From NCBI GenBank assembly GCA_001045525.1, contig LDWW01000020.1:1-64000 (forward strand): a DNA stretch of 64,000 nucleotides, written 5' to 3'. The notes beneath the pieces are model-generated. The model was not told the DNA's origin and did no database searches. It was given only the letters and a program-made list of their open reading frames with translations. The position numbers were made by a program, and so were the translations under genes. This DNA comes from Chitinispirillum alkaliphilum (GTDB lineage Bacteria > Fibrobacterota > Chitinivibrionia > Chitinivibrionales > Chitinispirillaceae). The first letter of the stretch is position 1; each line of letters starts with the position of its first letter. This document shows, in pieces, positions 35,929 to 44,588 of the stretch.

Positions 35929-36966
35929 GTGGAGATTTTTCTGCCAGTAATGATAGTGGGATTGATAGGGCTTCTGTTTGGGGTGGGGCTTGGAATTGCA
36001 TCCAAAAAGCTTCATGTGTTCGTTGATCCCAAAATCGCCAAAATACAGGATGCACTCCCCAATGCTAACTGCGGAGCGTGCGCATATCCCGGATGCAGTG
36101 CTTTTGCAAAAGCCGTAGCACAGGGAAAGGCAGATCCTACTGGCTGTATACCGGGGGGTGCCAAAACTGCACATGAAATTTCCGACATTCTTGGCGTAGC
36201 CGCTCAAGACGCGCTGGAACCCATGATGGCTGTAGTCCACTGTAAGGGTGGAAAAGCTGAAGCACTTGAAAGAGCTAAGTATGACGGCATAGAAGATTGT
36301 CACTCTGCAACTCTTGTTGGAAATGGACCAAAAGTTTGCGCTCAGGGTTGTTTTGGTCTTGGAAGTTGCAGTAGAGCTTGTCCATTCGATGCAATAGAGA
36401 TGAATGAAAACGGTTTAGCAGTCGTTGACCCAGAGAAGTGCACAGGGTGCGGAAAATGTGTTCCCGCCTGCCCAAGGGGAATTATCTCCATGATTCCAAA
36501 AGTACATAAGATTTTTTTGGCCTGCTCCAATACCGACCGGGGGGGGAAAGTAAAGAAATATTGCTCTGTTGGATGTACCGCATGTACGCTTTGTGTCAAA
36601 GCAACTCCTTCCGGAGCTATAGCTATGAATAACAATTTGCCCGTACTTGATTACACTCAGGATGAAAATTTTATACCAGCGGTACACAAATGTCCCTCAA
36701 ACTGTTTTGTTGACCTGGTTAAGGCCAGACCAAAGGTAAATATTGGAACAAGCTGTGACGGGTGCGGAGAGTGTGTCAAAGCATGCCCCGTTCCAGGCGC
36801 GATAGTTGGAGAGCCAGGTCAGAGGCATATCATAGATAAAAACAAATGTATAGGCTGTGGGATCTGTTTGAATAAATGCCATGCACGCGCTATTTCCCTT
36901 TGGGGAGGGCTTGGATACAATCACCACACAAAAATTGGCAAAAAACAGCGAAACACCTCTGAATAA
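35929..36966 (+). CDS. rnfB: Rnf complex subunit RnfB, long multi-cluster form
   Basis: Electron-entry subunit that takes electrons from reduced ferredoxin. An N-terminal membrane anchor (1-26) is followed by the Fe-S domain CGACAYPGCSAFAKAVAQ with a fourth cysteine later, then several ferredoxin-type motifs: CAQGCFGLGSCSRACP, CTGCGKCVPACP, CSVGCTACTLCVKATP, CDGCGECVKACP and CIGCGICLNKCHARA. In the fourth motif the usual last cysteine is threonine (codon ACT), and the partner motif after it is reduced to CPSNCF. The chain of 345 residues is longer than proteobacterial RnfB, as in other anaerobes. Start is GTG. Last gene of the operon. Confidence 0.94.
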   Translation: MEIFLPVMIVGLIGLLFGVGLGIASKKLHVFVDPKIAKIQDALPNANCGACAYPGCSAFAKAVAQGKADPTGCIPGGAKTAHEISDILGVAAQDALEPMMAVVHCKGGKAEALERAKYDGIEDCHSATLVGNGPKVCAQGCFGLGSCSRACPFDAIEMNENGLAVVDPEKCTGCGKCVPACPRGIISMIPKVHKIFLACSNTDRGGKVKKYCSVGCTACTLCVKATPSGAIAMNNNLPVLDYTQDENFIPAVHKCPSNCFVDLVKARPKVNIGTSCDGCGECVKACPVPGAIVGEPGQRHIIDKNKCIGCGICLNKCHARAISLWGGLGYNHHTKIGKKQRNTSE

Positions 36967-37126
36967 CCCATCGGCGTGCATCATAGAGTGCACGCATTCC
37001 AATACCCCTTTCAGATATCACTTCTCATTTAATCTCACTTAACTTCATGATTTACTCAACATAGAGCCACTCAGCATAAACGGTTTTGTCAAAAGAAGTT
37101 CTGAAGTCATTGTATTATAACAAGCT

Positions 37127-37158
37127 ACCCCGACCACAATTTATTGGGGTGTTTTTTT
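37127..37158 (+). terminator. Weak rho-independent terminator after rnf
   Basis: ACCCC (37127-37131) pairs with GGGGT (37146-37150) over a 14-base loop, followed by G and seven T. The stem is short. A second hairpin at 36972-36995 (GCGTGCA with TGCACGC) lacks a T run. Confidence 0.45.
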
Positions 37159-37159
37159 C

Positions 37160-37188
37160 TTGACACACCACCCATAGTTGTTTATACT
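37160..37188 (+). promoter_or_regulatory. Strong sigma-70 promoter of the cysteine-rich mini-protein
   Basis: TTGACA (37160-37165), 17 bases, TATACT (37183-37188): consensus -35, optimal spacing, five of six matches at -10. Transcription would start near 37195, 50 bases before the ATG at 37245. Confidence 0.8.
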
Positions 37189-37244
37189 ATAATAAGAACA
37201 GTTGTGGAGGCACTGTCATAAACCCCCTAACAGGAGAGAACGCT

Positions 37245-37478
37245 ATGCAGTTTCTCAAGACTTCTTGTTCACAATGTCCCCACCATGATGAGTGTTCACA
37301 GAAGACCCGCATGTATGTCAATTATTGCGGTTCCAACAGAAAAGGGGTTGAGGCTCAAATAAAAAGTGCTGAAACAGAGTGCAGAAACCGCAAACGCTTT
37401 TTGTTTCGCAAGGAATATCCGTTCCCACCCCTGCCAGGATATCTTACCGGCAGTTTGAAGCCAACAGTCAGTTCCTGA
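37245..37478 (+). CDS. Small cysteine-rich protein of unknown function, 77 aa
   Basis: I do not recognise a named family. The 77-residue product has six cysteines: C-x2-C-x5-C in SCSQCPHHDECSQK, one in YVNYCGSN and one in AETECRNRK, plus histidines next to the first group, which looks like a zinc or Fe-S site. The second half is basic (NRKRFLFRKEYPF) with no signal peptide or membrane segment. Reality is well supported: consensus promoter, AGGAGAG 8 bases before the ATG, and its own long hairpin terminator. Such a strong single-gene unit suggests an abundant small protein. It follows the rnf operon on the same strand but has its own promoter. Confidence 0.8.
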   Translation: MQFLKTSCSQCPHHDECSQKTRMYVNYCGSNRKGVEAQIKSAETECRNRKRFLFRKEYPFPPLPGYLTGSLKPTVSS

Positions 37479-37499
37479 GATCTTCTTGCTGTTATGACT

Positions 37500-37554
37500 G
37501 GTGCATGATATAATTTTATAATCTATGTATTTAATCTGATATCATGCACCTTTT
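37500..37554 (+). terminator. Long inverted repeat, terminator of the mini-protein gene
   Basis: GGTGCATGATAT (37500-37511) and ATATCATGCACC (37539-37550) are perfect 12-base arms around a 27-base AT-rich loop, followed by TTTT. The wide loop is unusual for a terminator; it could also be a binding site ahead of mltD, whose ATG is 29 bases further on. Confidence 0.6.
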
Positions 37555-37578
37555 AGAACAGTTGGAATATTTCTTTTT

Positions 37579-39645
37579 ATGAGCATTTCTCGTTTTTATA
37601 AAATCGGTCTGCTGTTTTCTGCTACTGCCGGGCTTGTTCTCACCGGTTGCGCCACCCAAAATCGTTCGGATCAAAAACTCGCCCCAATATGTACCACCAT
37701 AAATGAAATAGTGATAATCGAACCGGATACTGATTCATCACACGTCTATGAAGAACAGCTTGAAAGAGAAAACATTGACCACCTTCTTGATGAGGCTCTC
37801 AAAGCAGGTCAGGAGGAGAACTTTTCCAAAGCTGACACAATCTTAAGAAATGCAGTTAAACTGGTTGAGACAAGCAGAGAATATGCAGAGCTTAGCTGGT
37901 TTCCGGTTGAGAACTATTTAAACAGAATTGTTGAGATATATTCCAACTATATGCCTGAGGATTATGTTATTCCTGATGAGATCTCTGCACTTGTCTTTCA
38001 GCAACGGCTCCTTGATGCGCTCGGTACTCTTGAGGTTAAACCCGAAGACAGCGTTCTGCTTTATCGACTATCCAGAGAAAGAAACAACTATGATATACCT
38101 GTGGTATGGAATGACAGAGTCCAGCACTCACTTCTCTTCTTTATGAGAAGCCGAAGAGGTATATTCGACCGATGGCTCCACAGAGCAGGATACTACCTTC
38201 CGGTCAAAAAGCAGATGTTTGCAGATGCCGGACTTCCTCAGGATCTTGCCTATCTTCCTATTCTGGAAAGTGGATACAATCCGCATGCCTACTCAAGAGC
38301 TCACGCCTCAGGCATATGGCAGTTTATTCCCTCTACCGGGCGGGCTTACGGATTACGCCAGAATTACTGGATTGATGAAAGAAGAGACCCGCTTAAGAGT
38401 GCTGACGCAGCAATCAGGTATCTTTCAAAGCTTTATAACGACTTTGGAGACTGGTACCTTGCTCTTGCTGCATACAACTGTGGTGAAGGCAGATTAGGGC
38501 GAACGATAAGAAGAGATGGTACAAATGACTACTGGGAACTGTCACTGCCCAGAGAAACTATGAATTATGTGCCATTGTATCTGGCTTCGATGATTATTGC
38601 AAAAAACCCCGATATCTTTGATTTCTCCTTTTCAGAGGATTTCAGATTTAACCTTGATACCGTTTATGTGCATGACTGTATACAGCTCTCAACCATAGCC
38701 AATGGGTTGGATATATCATTAGACACACTGAGGCGTATAAACCCCCATCTGCTTCAATTCAGCACACCTCCCGATCTGAGCGACGTTCTTCTCTATCTGC
38801 CTAACGGATATGGAAACAAATTCAGAGAATTTTATGCAAATCTTCCTGAAGAGGAACGGGTCAGATGGTACCGCTACAGAGTACGCAGAGGTGACAATCT
38901 TATACAGATCGCCAGGAATTTCGGCGTTACTGTTGAAGGAATCCGAGCAGTAAACAACATTCGGGGCAATACTATCATTGCAGGAAACCATCTCTACATA
39001 CCGCTTCCGTTGAATGTAAAAACACCTAATCAGAAAACCAGCAGATCTGGTTCTGCTCCCTCTTCCCAACCCAGGGGTCAAAGGGTAACCTACACAGTAA
39101 GACAAGGTGATGTTGTGGGCAGAATAGCGCGGCAGTTTAATGTGACAGTGGAAGAGATATGTCGCTGGAATAATCTTTCAAGACCGGAAGACCTCAGGGC
39201 TGGTCAGGTAATTTCTATCTACAGACAAGAATCCCGGGCAACAACACAGAACAGGCCCCAAAATGGTAATCTGGGCCAATACACCGTTAAAAGCGGAGAT
39301 TCTCCCTATTCCATAGCTAAAGAACTTGGTATTAGTGTAAATCAGTTGCTAAGGGCTAATAATTTCAGTTCGGGGAACCCAAGAATTTTCCCCGGGGATG
39401 TGCTTTTTTATCCTCTGCATTCACAAACCTCTGAGCAGAGCAGCCCGGAAAACACCCCTTCAACGGAGAGTCCAAATCAACGGGTAATCGAATACCGCGT
39501 TGTTCAGGGAGACAGTTTAAGCCGCATAGCGCAGCTATTCTCGGTATCTATCAAAACTATAAAGGAATTGAACGGCCTCACTGAAAGCTCTATTCTCAGG
39601 GTCGGTGATAGGATAAAGATCCCGAAAAATGGTAACAACTCCTGA
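37579..39645 (+). CDS. mltD: Membrane-bound lytic murein transglycosylase D with four LysM domains
   Basis: A lipoprotein enzyme that cleaves the glycan strands of peptidoglycan to 1,6-anhydromuropeptides. The lipobox is LTGCA near residue 25. The SLT domain lies near residues 205-330 with the catalytic glutamate in LPILESGYNPHAYSRAHASG and the motifs GIWQFIPSTGRAYGL and LALAAYNCGEGR. Four LysM peptidoglycan-binding domains follow (YRVRRGDNLIQIA, YTVRQGDVVGRIA, YTVKSGDSPYSIA, YRVVQGDSLSRIA), separated by S/N/Q-rich links. E. coli MltD has two LysM; four is common in Bacteroidota-like phyla. An N-terminal helical region (60-190) is extra. Confidence 0.93.
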   Translation: MSISRFYKIGLLFSATAGLVLTGCATQNRSDQKLAPICTTINEIVIIEPDTDSSHVYEEQLERENIDHLLDEALKAGQEENFSKADTILRNAVKLVETSREYAELSWFPVENYLNRIVEIYSNYMPEDYVIPDEISALVFQQRLLDALGTLEVKPEDSVLLYRLSRERNNYDIPVVWNDRVQHSLLFFMRSRRGIFDRWLHRAGYYLPVKKQMFADAGLPQDLAYLPILESGYNPHAYSRAHASGIWQFIPSTGRAYGLRQNYWIDERRDPLKSADAAIRYLSKLYNDFGDWYLALAAYNCGEGRLGRTIRRDGTNDYWELSLPRETMNYVPLYLASMIIAKNPDIFDFSFSEDFRFNLDTVYVHDCIQLSTIANGLDISLDTLRRINPHLLQFSTPPDLSDVLLYLPNGYGNKFREFYANLPEEERVRWYRYRVRRGDNLIQIARNFGVTVEGIRAVNNIRGNTIIAGNHLYIPLPLNVKTPNQKTSRSGSAPSSQPRGQRVTYTVRQGDVVGRIARQFNVTVEEICRWNNLSRPEDLRAGQVISIYRQESRATTQNRPQNGNLGQYTVKSGDSPYSIAKELGISVNQLLRANNFSSGNPRIFPGDVLFYPLHSQTSEQSSPENTPSTESPNQRVIEYRVVQGDSLSRIAQLFSVSIKTIKELNGLTESSILRVGDRIKIPKNGNNS

Positions 39646-39724
39646 TACAGATCGCAACTTTCGTAATCTGAAAATAACCGGAACTGTCTGGTTACAACAC
39701 AAAAAGTAACACTGGAAAAGAGAT

Positions 39725-40615
39725 ATGAAATTTCAAAAAGCCGTAATTATTGCAGTGATTCTGTTACCGGTACTTGCCGGAGTTGTTCTTTCGATAAGCA
39801 GCAGAACAGGTTCGGGGGGCAGGTTTATTCAAACAGGATCATTCCAGAAACTCGCTGTGATCAGGGTAAACGGAGTAATTACAGAATCAGAGAATATTGT
39901 ACATAACCTCAGATCTTACCGCCAGAACAGAAATATTGCCGGAGTTTTGCTCAGACTTGAATCCCAGGGAGGCGGAGTAGCTCCTTCGCAGGAAATCTAT
40001 AATGAAATTCTTTCCTACAGGGATGAGAATAAGCCCCTTGTAATAAGCATGGGAAACCTCGCAGCATCAGGCGCATACTATCTTGCATCTCCTGCAGAGC
40101 GGATTTTTGCTCTCCCGGGCACGATAACGGGTTCAATCGGAGTCACATTCAGCACTCCAATGATAAGAGAGCTCAGCGAAAAGATCGGAATAGAATTTCG
40201 CACCTATAAGGCTGGTAACTTAAAGGATATCGGCAGTCCCCACAGGGAGATAACTGATCTTGAGGAGAGTATCATACAAAGCCTTCTTGATGATACCCAT
40301 GATCAGTTTATTGAAGATATTGCCCGGGCACGGGGGCTTGAGAGGGACAGTATTGAGCTGATTGCCGATGGCAGGATTTTTACCGGTCGACAGGCACTGC
40401 AGTATGGTTTAGTCGATACTCTGGGCGGTTATGAGGATGCCCTGGACTATCTTCGGTTCAAAACGGGGCTGCCAGGAGATGTCCGCATTATCGAAGAAGA
40501 CAAAAAGCGTTCACTCGTCTCAACCCTTTTCACAGAGATTATAGCCGACCAGATTCCATTCATTTCAACACTTTTCAGGCCCGCTGGTATGTACTATATT
40601 TTCAATCCAAACTGA
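39725..40615 (+). CDS. sppA: Signal peptide peptidase SppA, short form
   Basis: An inner-membrane serine protease that degrades left-over signal peptides. An N-terminal membrane anchor (residues 7-24) is followed by one ClpP-like domain of the short 67K-half type (296 residues). The catalytic serine is in MGNLAASGAYYLA near residue 114 and the catalytic lysine in TYKAGNLKDIGSP near residue 161. AKKSAC-type ends are absent. Ribosome site weak (GGAAAAGAG upstream). It follows mltD after 79 bases and may share its transcript. Confidence 0.93.
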   Translation: MKFQKAVIIAVILLPVLAGVVLSISSRTGSGGRFIQTGSFQKLAVIRVNGVITESENIVHNLRSYRQNRNIAGVLLRLESQGGGVAPSQEIYNEILSYRDENKPLVISMGNLAASGAYYLASPAERIFALPGTITGSIGVTFSTPMIRELSEKIGIEFRTYKAGNLKDIGSPHREITDLEESIIQSLLDDTHDQFIEDIARARGLERDSIELIADGRIFTGRQALQYGLVDTLGGYEDALDYLRFKTGLPGDVRIIEEDKKRSLVSTLFTEIIADQIPFISTLFRPAGMYYIFNPN

Positions 40616-40619
40616 AAAG

Positions 40620-40658
40620 CCGCTTTTTTTTAATTAAAATGTGGAGAAAAAAAAGCGG
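40620..40658. repeat. Inverted repeat after sppA, possible terminator
   Basis: CCGCTTTTTTTT (40620-40631) and AAAAAAAAGCGG (40647-40658) are perfect 12-base arms with a 15-base loop. The T run lies inside the stem rather than after it, so termination is possible in either direction, but it is not a textbook form. Confidence 0.5.
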
Positions 40659-40763
40659 ACATATTAAATTATGATACATAGAAAAAATGATGCGATCATA
40701 GCTCACTTACAATGACATAAATATCTTTAATACTTTTCATTCAAATTTGCCCAAGGAGGAAAA

Positions 40764-40940
40764 ATGAGTGGTCTTCAGGAATTTCTTAACGAAGTAGAAC
40801 TACTGAAAGAAGAATATGAAAAATTCGAGCGCGGGAACAAGTCAGCCGGTACCCGTGCAAGGAAAAGTCTTCAGAACATAAAGAAAATGGCTCAGGATCT
40901 TCGTATACAGATCCAGGATGCGAAAAAAACTGAAGGTTAA
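40764..40940 (+). CDS. Histone H1-like (Hc1-type) nucleoid protein, 58 aa
   Basis: A short gene with a perfect ribosome site (AAGGAGG, 5 bases before ATG). The product starts SGLQEFLNEVELLKEEYEKF and continues with ERGNKSAGTRARKSLQNIKK and MAQDLRIQIQDAKK. This is the conserved core of the histone H1-like family found in chlamydiae and many other phyla (E-Y-E-K-F, GNK-AGTRARK-L, KK-A-ELR), here without the lysine-rich tail. These proteins bind DNA or take part in nucleoid packing. It has its own strong terminator directly downstream. The lysine content is modest, so a different binding role is possible. Confidence 0.82.
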   Translation: MSGLQEFLNEVELLKEEYEKFERGNKSAGTRARKSLQNIKKMAQDLRIQIQDAKKTEG

Positions 40941-40970
40941 AATTTATCTTCATTTTCGGCCTTTTCGATT

Positions 40971-41001
40971 AGAGGGGATTTCCAATCCCCTCTTTTTTTT
41001 T
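40971..41001 (+). terminator. Rho-independent terminator of the H1-like gene
   Basis: AGAGGGGATT (40971-40980) and AATCCCCTCT (40984-40993) form a perfect 10-bp stem with a TCC loop, followed by a run of T. Confidence 0.9.
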
Positions 41002-41147
41002 ATCTTCTTACAATAATTCAGAGTACAATTCGTAGTAGGATCAAATCCAGTTACTCTGGTCAGTTTTGTATATATGATATAACTGATGTATTTTAAAATT
41101 TCTTTTACTAACAATTCATCTTCATGCTTTTCTAACGGCGGTATTTT

Positions 41148-42101
41148 ATGAACTCATCTAATGGTAGATTAATGCTGAAGGTCGACAACCTCAGTAAGAG
41201 GTTCGGGGATTTTTATGCTGTGAAAAATCTCAACTTTCACATCAAAAAGGGTGAAATTTTCGGGTTTTTAGGCCCCAATGGTGCAGGCAAAACCACTACC
41301 ATGCGTATCATCAACTGCTTTATGCCAGCTTCCAACGGCTCGGTAATGGTAGATGGACTTGAAACAACTCAAAATACTTTGGAGGTGCGAAAGAAAATTG
41401 GTTATCTGCCGGAAAGCACCCCTCTGTATAACGACATGACCGTAAAGGAGTATCTCAAGTTTGCAGGACAGGTAAGAGATATTCAAGGCCATAGTCTGGA
41501 AAGAAGAATCGATGAGATGTTTACAATCTGCGGTCTTGCAAAAATGGCCACAAGACAGATTGGAAAACTCTCCAAGGGATACCGCCAGCGTGTCAGCCTT
41601 GCTCAGGCCATAATTCACAATCCTGACCTTTTAATTTTAGATGAGCCCATGTCCGGTCTTGATCCAAATCAGATTATCGAAATTCGCCAACTGATCAAAA
41701 AAATCGGAAAAGAAAAAACCGTCATTTACTGCTCCCACATTCTTTCTGAGGTCAGTGCAACATGTGACAGAATCCTCATCATCAATGATGGTTCAATTGT
41801 AGCCACCGGAACCCCCGATGAACTTACAAGCGGCTCTCAGCAAGGAAGCAGATATGTGGCAAAAATCAAGGGTGAGAAAAAAGCGATTAAAAATTCTCTC
41901 TCCAAACTGCCCGACATAACCTCCGTACAACTCAACGAGTTTGATTCTCAATGGTACAAAACCGACATTATCTCCACACGCAAGGATGATATCGGTGAAG
42001 AACTTTTTAAATGTGCCGTTGACAACGGATGGAGTCTGTCTGAACTGAAAAGAGAGTCCGCAAGTCTGGAAGATGTTTTTACCCAACTCACAAGGAGCTA
42101 A
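41148..42101 (+). CDS. ABC transporter ATP-binding protein, GldA-like
   Basis: The ATPase of an ABC-2-type exporter. Walker A is GPNGAGKTTTM near residue 41, the signature is LSKGYRQRVSLAQA near 141, and Walker B is LLILDEPMSG near 161, followed by the switch histidine in YCSHILSEV. The C-terminal 80 residues are the small domain typical of GldA/NosF-type ATPases. It lies 3 bases before the permease gene and is followed by a GldG-like and a DUF4340 gene, the set called the gliding-motility auxiliary transporter in Bacteroidota, also found in non-gliding bacteria. Cargo unknown. Confidence 0.9.
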   Translation: MNSSNGRLMLKVDNLSKRFGDFYAVKNLNFHIKKGEIFGFLGPNGAGKTTTMRIINCFMPASNGSVMVDGLETTQNTLEVRKKIGYLPESTPLYNDMTVKEYLKFAGQVRDIQGHSLERRIDEMFTICGLAKMATRQIGKLSKGYRQRVSLAQAIIHNPDLLILDEPMSGLDPNQIIEIRQLIKKIGKEKTVIYCSHILSEVSATCDRILIINDGSIVATGTPDELTSGSQQGSRYVAKIKGEKKAIKNSLSKLPDITSVQLNEFDSQWYKTDIISTRKDDIGEELFKCAVDNGWSLSELKRESASLEDVFTQLTRS

Positions 42102-42104
42102 TTC

Positions 42105-42821
42105 ATGAACACCGTACTGGCGATTTTCAAGAAGGAATTTGTATCGTTTTTCATATCGCCTATTGCATATGTGTTTATCACTGTGTATCTGGTCGTTACA
42201 AATTTCATGTTTTTCCAATCATTTTTCCTGATTAATCAGGTAGAAATGAGGGCCTATTTTCAACTACTGCCCTGGGTCTTTCTATTCTTCATTCCCGCAA
42301 TCACCATGAGAACATGGGCAGAAGAGAAAAAGGGCAAAACACTCGAACTACTGCTTACCTGGCCTGTAAGTGATCTGCAGGTGGTAATGGGAAAATTCCT
42401 GGCCACTTTTGCATTCCTGCTTACCGTAATACTGATGTCGATCACCATACCCATAACACTGAATATTATTGGAAGTCCCGATCCGGGACCAATCTGGGGC
42501 GGGTATATCGGTGCAATCCTTATGGGGGCTGCTTACCTGTCTATTGGATTATGGATCTCATCACTCACCGAAAACCAGATCAATGCTTTTATTTTGTCAT
42601 TGGTTGTGATCTTTGCCCTGATGATGATCGGCGACCCCTTTGTCACTATGCAAATGCCATCATTCATTGTTCCGATACTCAGTCATCTGGGGCTCTCAAA
42701 CCATTTTGAAAGTTTGGGACGTGGGGTAGTTGATAGCAGAAATATTATCTATTATTTATCTGTTATCGGATTTTTCCTTTTCTTGAATGTACAGTCTCTG
42801 AGCAGCAGAAAATACGAATAA
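42105..42821 (+). CDS. ABC-2 type permease, GldF-like
   Basis: A 238-residue permease with six membrane segments. The start MNTVLAIFKKEFVSFFISPI and YVFITVYLVV is the usual opening of GldF/NosY-type permeases, and the WAEEKKGKTLELLLTWPVS loop is the coupling helix region that contacts the ATPase. It begins 3 bases after the ATPase gene. With that gene and the GldG-like gene downstream it forms the membrane part of the exporter. Confidence 0.9.
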   Translation: MNTVLAIFKKEFVSFFISPIAYVFITVYLVVTNFMFFQSFFLINQVEMRAYFQLLPWVFLFFIPAITMRTWAEEKKGKTLELLLTWPVSDLQVVMGKFLATFAFLLTVILMSITIPITLNIIGSPDPGPIWGGYIGAILMGAAYLSIGLWISSLTENQINAFILSLVVIFALMMIGDPFVTMQMPSFIVPILSHLGLSNHFESLGRGVVDSRNIIYYLSVIGFFLFLNVQSLSSRKYE

Positions 42822-42851
42822 CACATTTCAAAAAAAAAATGGATTAATGAT

Positions 42852-44588
42852 ATGGAAACAAAAAAAATAAAAAACCGCACAGAATTACTGATATTTATCT
42901 TATCTGTTCTGGCAATCCTGATCGCTGTCAATTATATCGGCACCCGTTGGTTCAGTCGCTTCGATATGACAGAAAACAAGCAGTACAGTATTTCAGATGC
43001 GACAAAAAATGTACTTAGAGATCTTGACGACATTGTAAACATCAGAGTTTTCTTCTCTGAAGATCTTCCAGCACATTTGAATCCTATCGTTGCGGATGTA
43101 AAAGACATTCTTTCTGAATACAGTGCCTACGGTGGGAGAAACCTGAGAATTACATGGATAGATCCTTCGGAAAGTGAAGAGTACAGAAGTGAAGCCCAGG
43201 CTCTTGGAATTCAACCCATACCAATCAATAACCCTGCACGGGACAGAATCCAGCTCATGAACGTGTTTCTTGGTATTGCAGTTCTTTTCGAGAATGAGAA
43301 AGAAGTGATACCTGTAGTGATTAATCAAAATCTGGAATATGACCTAACCCAAAGAATTATGAGGGTAGTACGCACATCTGTTCCCAAAGTGGGTGTACTG
43401 AGAACCGATGACGGCACTCCCCCACGCCCTACAAATCCAAATTTCCCACCACCACCAAACAAAACGGAACAACAGTTTTCTCCGCTGTTTCAGGTTCTTG
43501 GAGAAAACTATGATGTAAAAACCATAGATCTCTCAGATGGTTCAGCTATTGACAGGGATATTCAAACACTTATTATTCCGGGCGTAGCAAACTTAACTGA
43601 GGACATGCTGTATGAAGTAGATCAGTACTTTATGGAAGGTGGCAATCTGATTGTACTTGCAAACGGAGTACAAGTATCACTGGAAAGAGGAGCTGAAGCA
43701 AGAGCAATGAATTCACCTGTTTTCGATATGCTTGAGCATTATGGTGTGAGAGTGCAAAAAAACCTTATACTCGACCCCTCCTGTGGCAAGATACAAATTC
43801 CTTTTGAAATTGGTGGAAGAGAAATGCACAGAGCTGTGCCATACCCGTATTTTGTGAAAGTTGGGAATAAGGGATTTGACAAGTTTACCCCTGCAGTTTC
43901 TTCATTATCAGATGTTCAGCTTCCATGGGTAAGTGCTCTCCAGATACTTGCCGGTAATTATTCACAGAACGAAGTTACTGCAACAATCCTTGCCTCTTCA
44001 AGTCCATACAGTTGGACTGTAGAGGGTAGCTTTGATTTGAATCCAATGCAACAGTGGATGCAACCGCATGAGGATAATCTTACATCCTACCCTATTGCAG
44101 CTTATCTAACCGGAAATTTCACAAGTTATTTTAACGATGATGTACAGAAGGAGCTTGCGATTTCAGATAATCAGGACAGTGATGATCCGATAAACCAAAT
44201 CAGTCTGCTGCAGGAAAATCAAAAGCAGGCAGCTGTTTCTTCAAATATCAATGGCAACCTTGTAGTCGTGGGAAATTCAGATTTCATTTCTCAACGAAGT
44301 GCCTCTTTCGCCAATGTTACATTTATGAGTAACATCGTAGATTGGCTAACTCAGGATAATAACCTCATATCTCTCCGCTCACGTGAGATAAGAGACAACA
44401 CAGTCGATAGTGATCTTCTTAGTGAGGAACATTCTTTCAAACCAAACCTAATCAGGTTTGCCAATATTTTCCTGATGCCTTCTTTGATTATACTGATTGG
44501 TCTGGTGATTTTCCTAAAAAGACGGGAAGTGATTCCGGCCACAACTAAAGCTAAACCAGTAGCTTCGAAAAACAAGGAGGAGAAATGA
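42852..44588 (+). CDS. GldG-like ABC auxiliary protein
   Basis: A 578-residue protein of the ABC-type uncharacterised auxiliary family (PF09822-type, GldG). Membrane segments lie at residues 11-32 and near 545-563 (FLMPSLIILIGLVIFLKRR). Between them is a large periplasmic domain that begins FDMTENKQYSISDATKNVL and RDLDDIVNIRVFFSEDLP, the family hallmark. A proline-rich insert (PTNPNFPPPPNKTE) lies near residue 195. In Flavobacterium the homologue belongs to the gliding machinery; here motility cannot be concluded. It ends with ATGA overlap with the DUF4340 gene. Confidence 0.9.
   Translation: METKKIKNRTELLIFILSVLAILIAVNYIGTRWFSRFDMTENKQYSISDATKNVLRDLDDIVNIRVFFSEDLPAHLNPIVADVKDILSEYSAYGGRNLRITWIDPSESEEYRSEAQALGIQPIPINNPARDRIQLMNVFLGIAVLFENEKEVIPVVINQNLEYDLTQRIMRVVRTSVPKVGVLRTDDGTPPRPTNPNFPPPPNKTEQQFSPLFQVLGENYDVKTIDLSDGSAIDRDIQTLIIPGVANLTEDMLYEVDQYFMEGGNLIVLANGVQVSLERGAEARAMNSPVFDMLEHYGVRVQKNLILDPSCGKIQIPFEIGGREMHRAVPYPYFVKVGNKGFDKFTPAVSSLSDVQLPWVSALQILAGNYSQNEVTATILASSSPYSWTVEGSFDLNPMQQWMQPHEDNLTSYPIAAYLTGNFTSYFNDDVQKELAISDNQDSDDPINQISLLQENQKQAAVSSNINGNLVVVGNSDFISQRSASFANVTFMSNIVDWLTQDNNLISLRSREIRDNTVDSDLLSEEHSFKPNLIRFANIFLMPSLIILIGLVIFLKRREVIPATTKAKPVASKNKEEK

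Noticed and set aside
35710-36303. Reverse-strand 197-codon frame opposite rnfA/rnfB
   Set aside because: Shadow of two strongly supported rnf genes.
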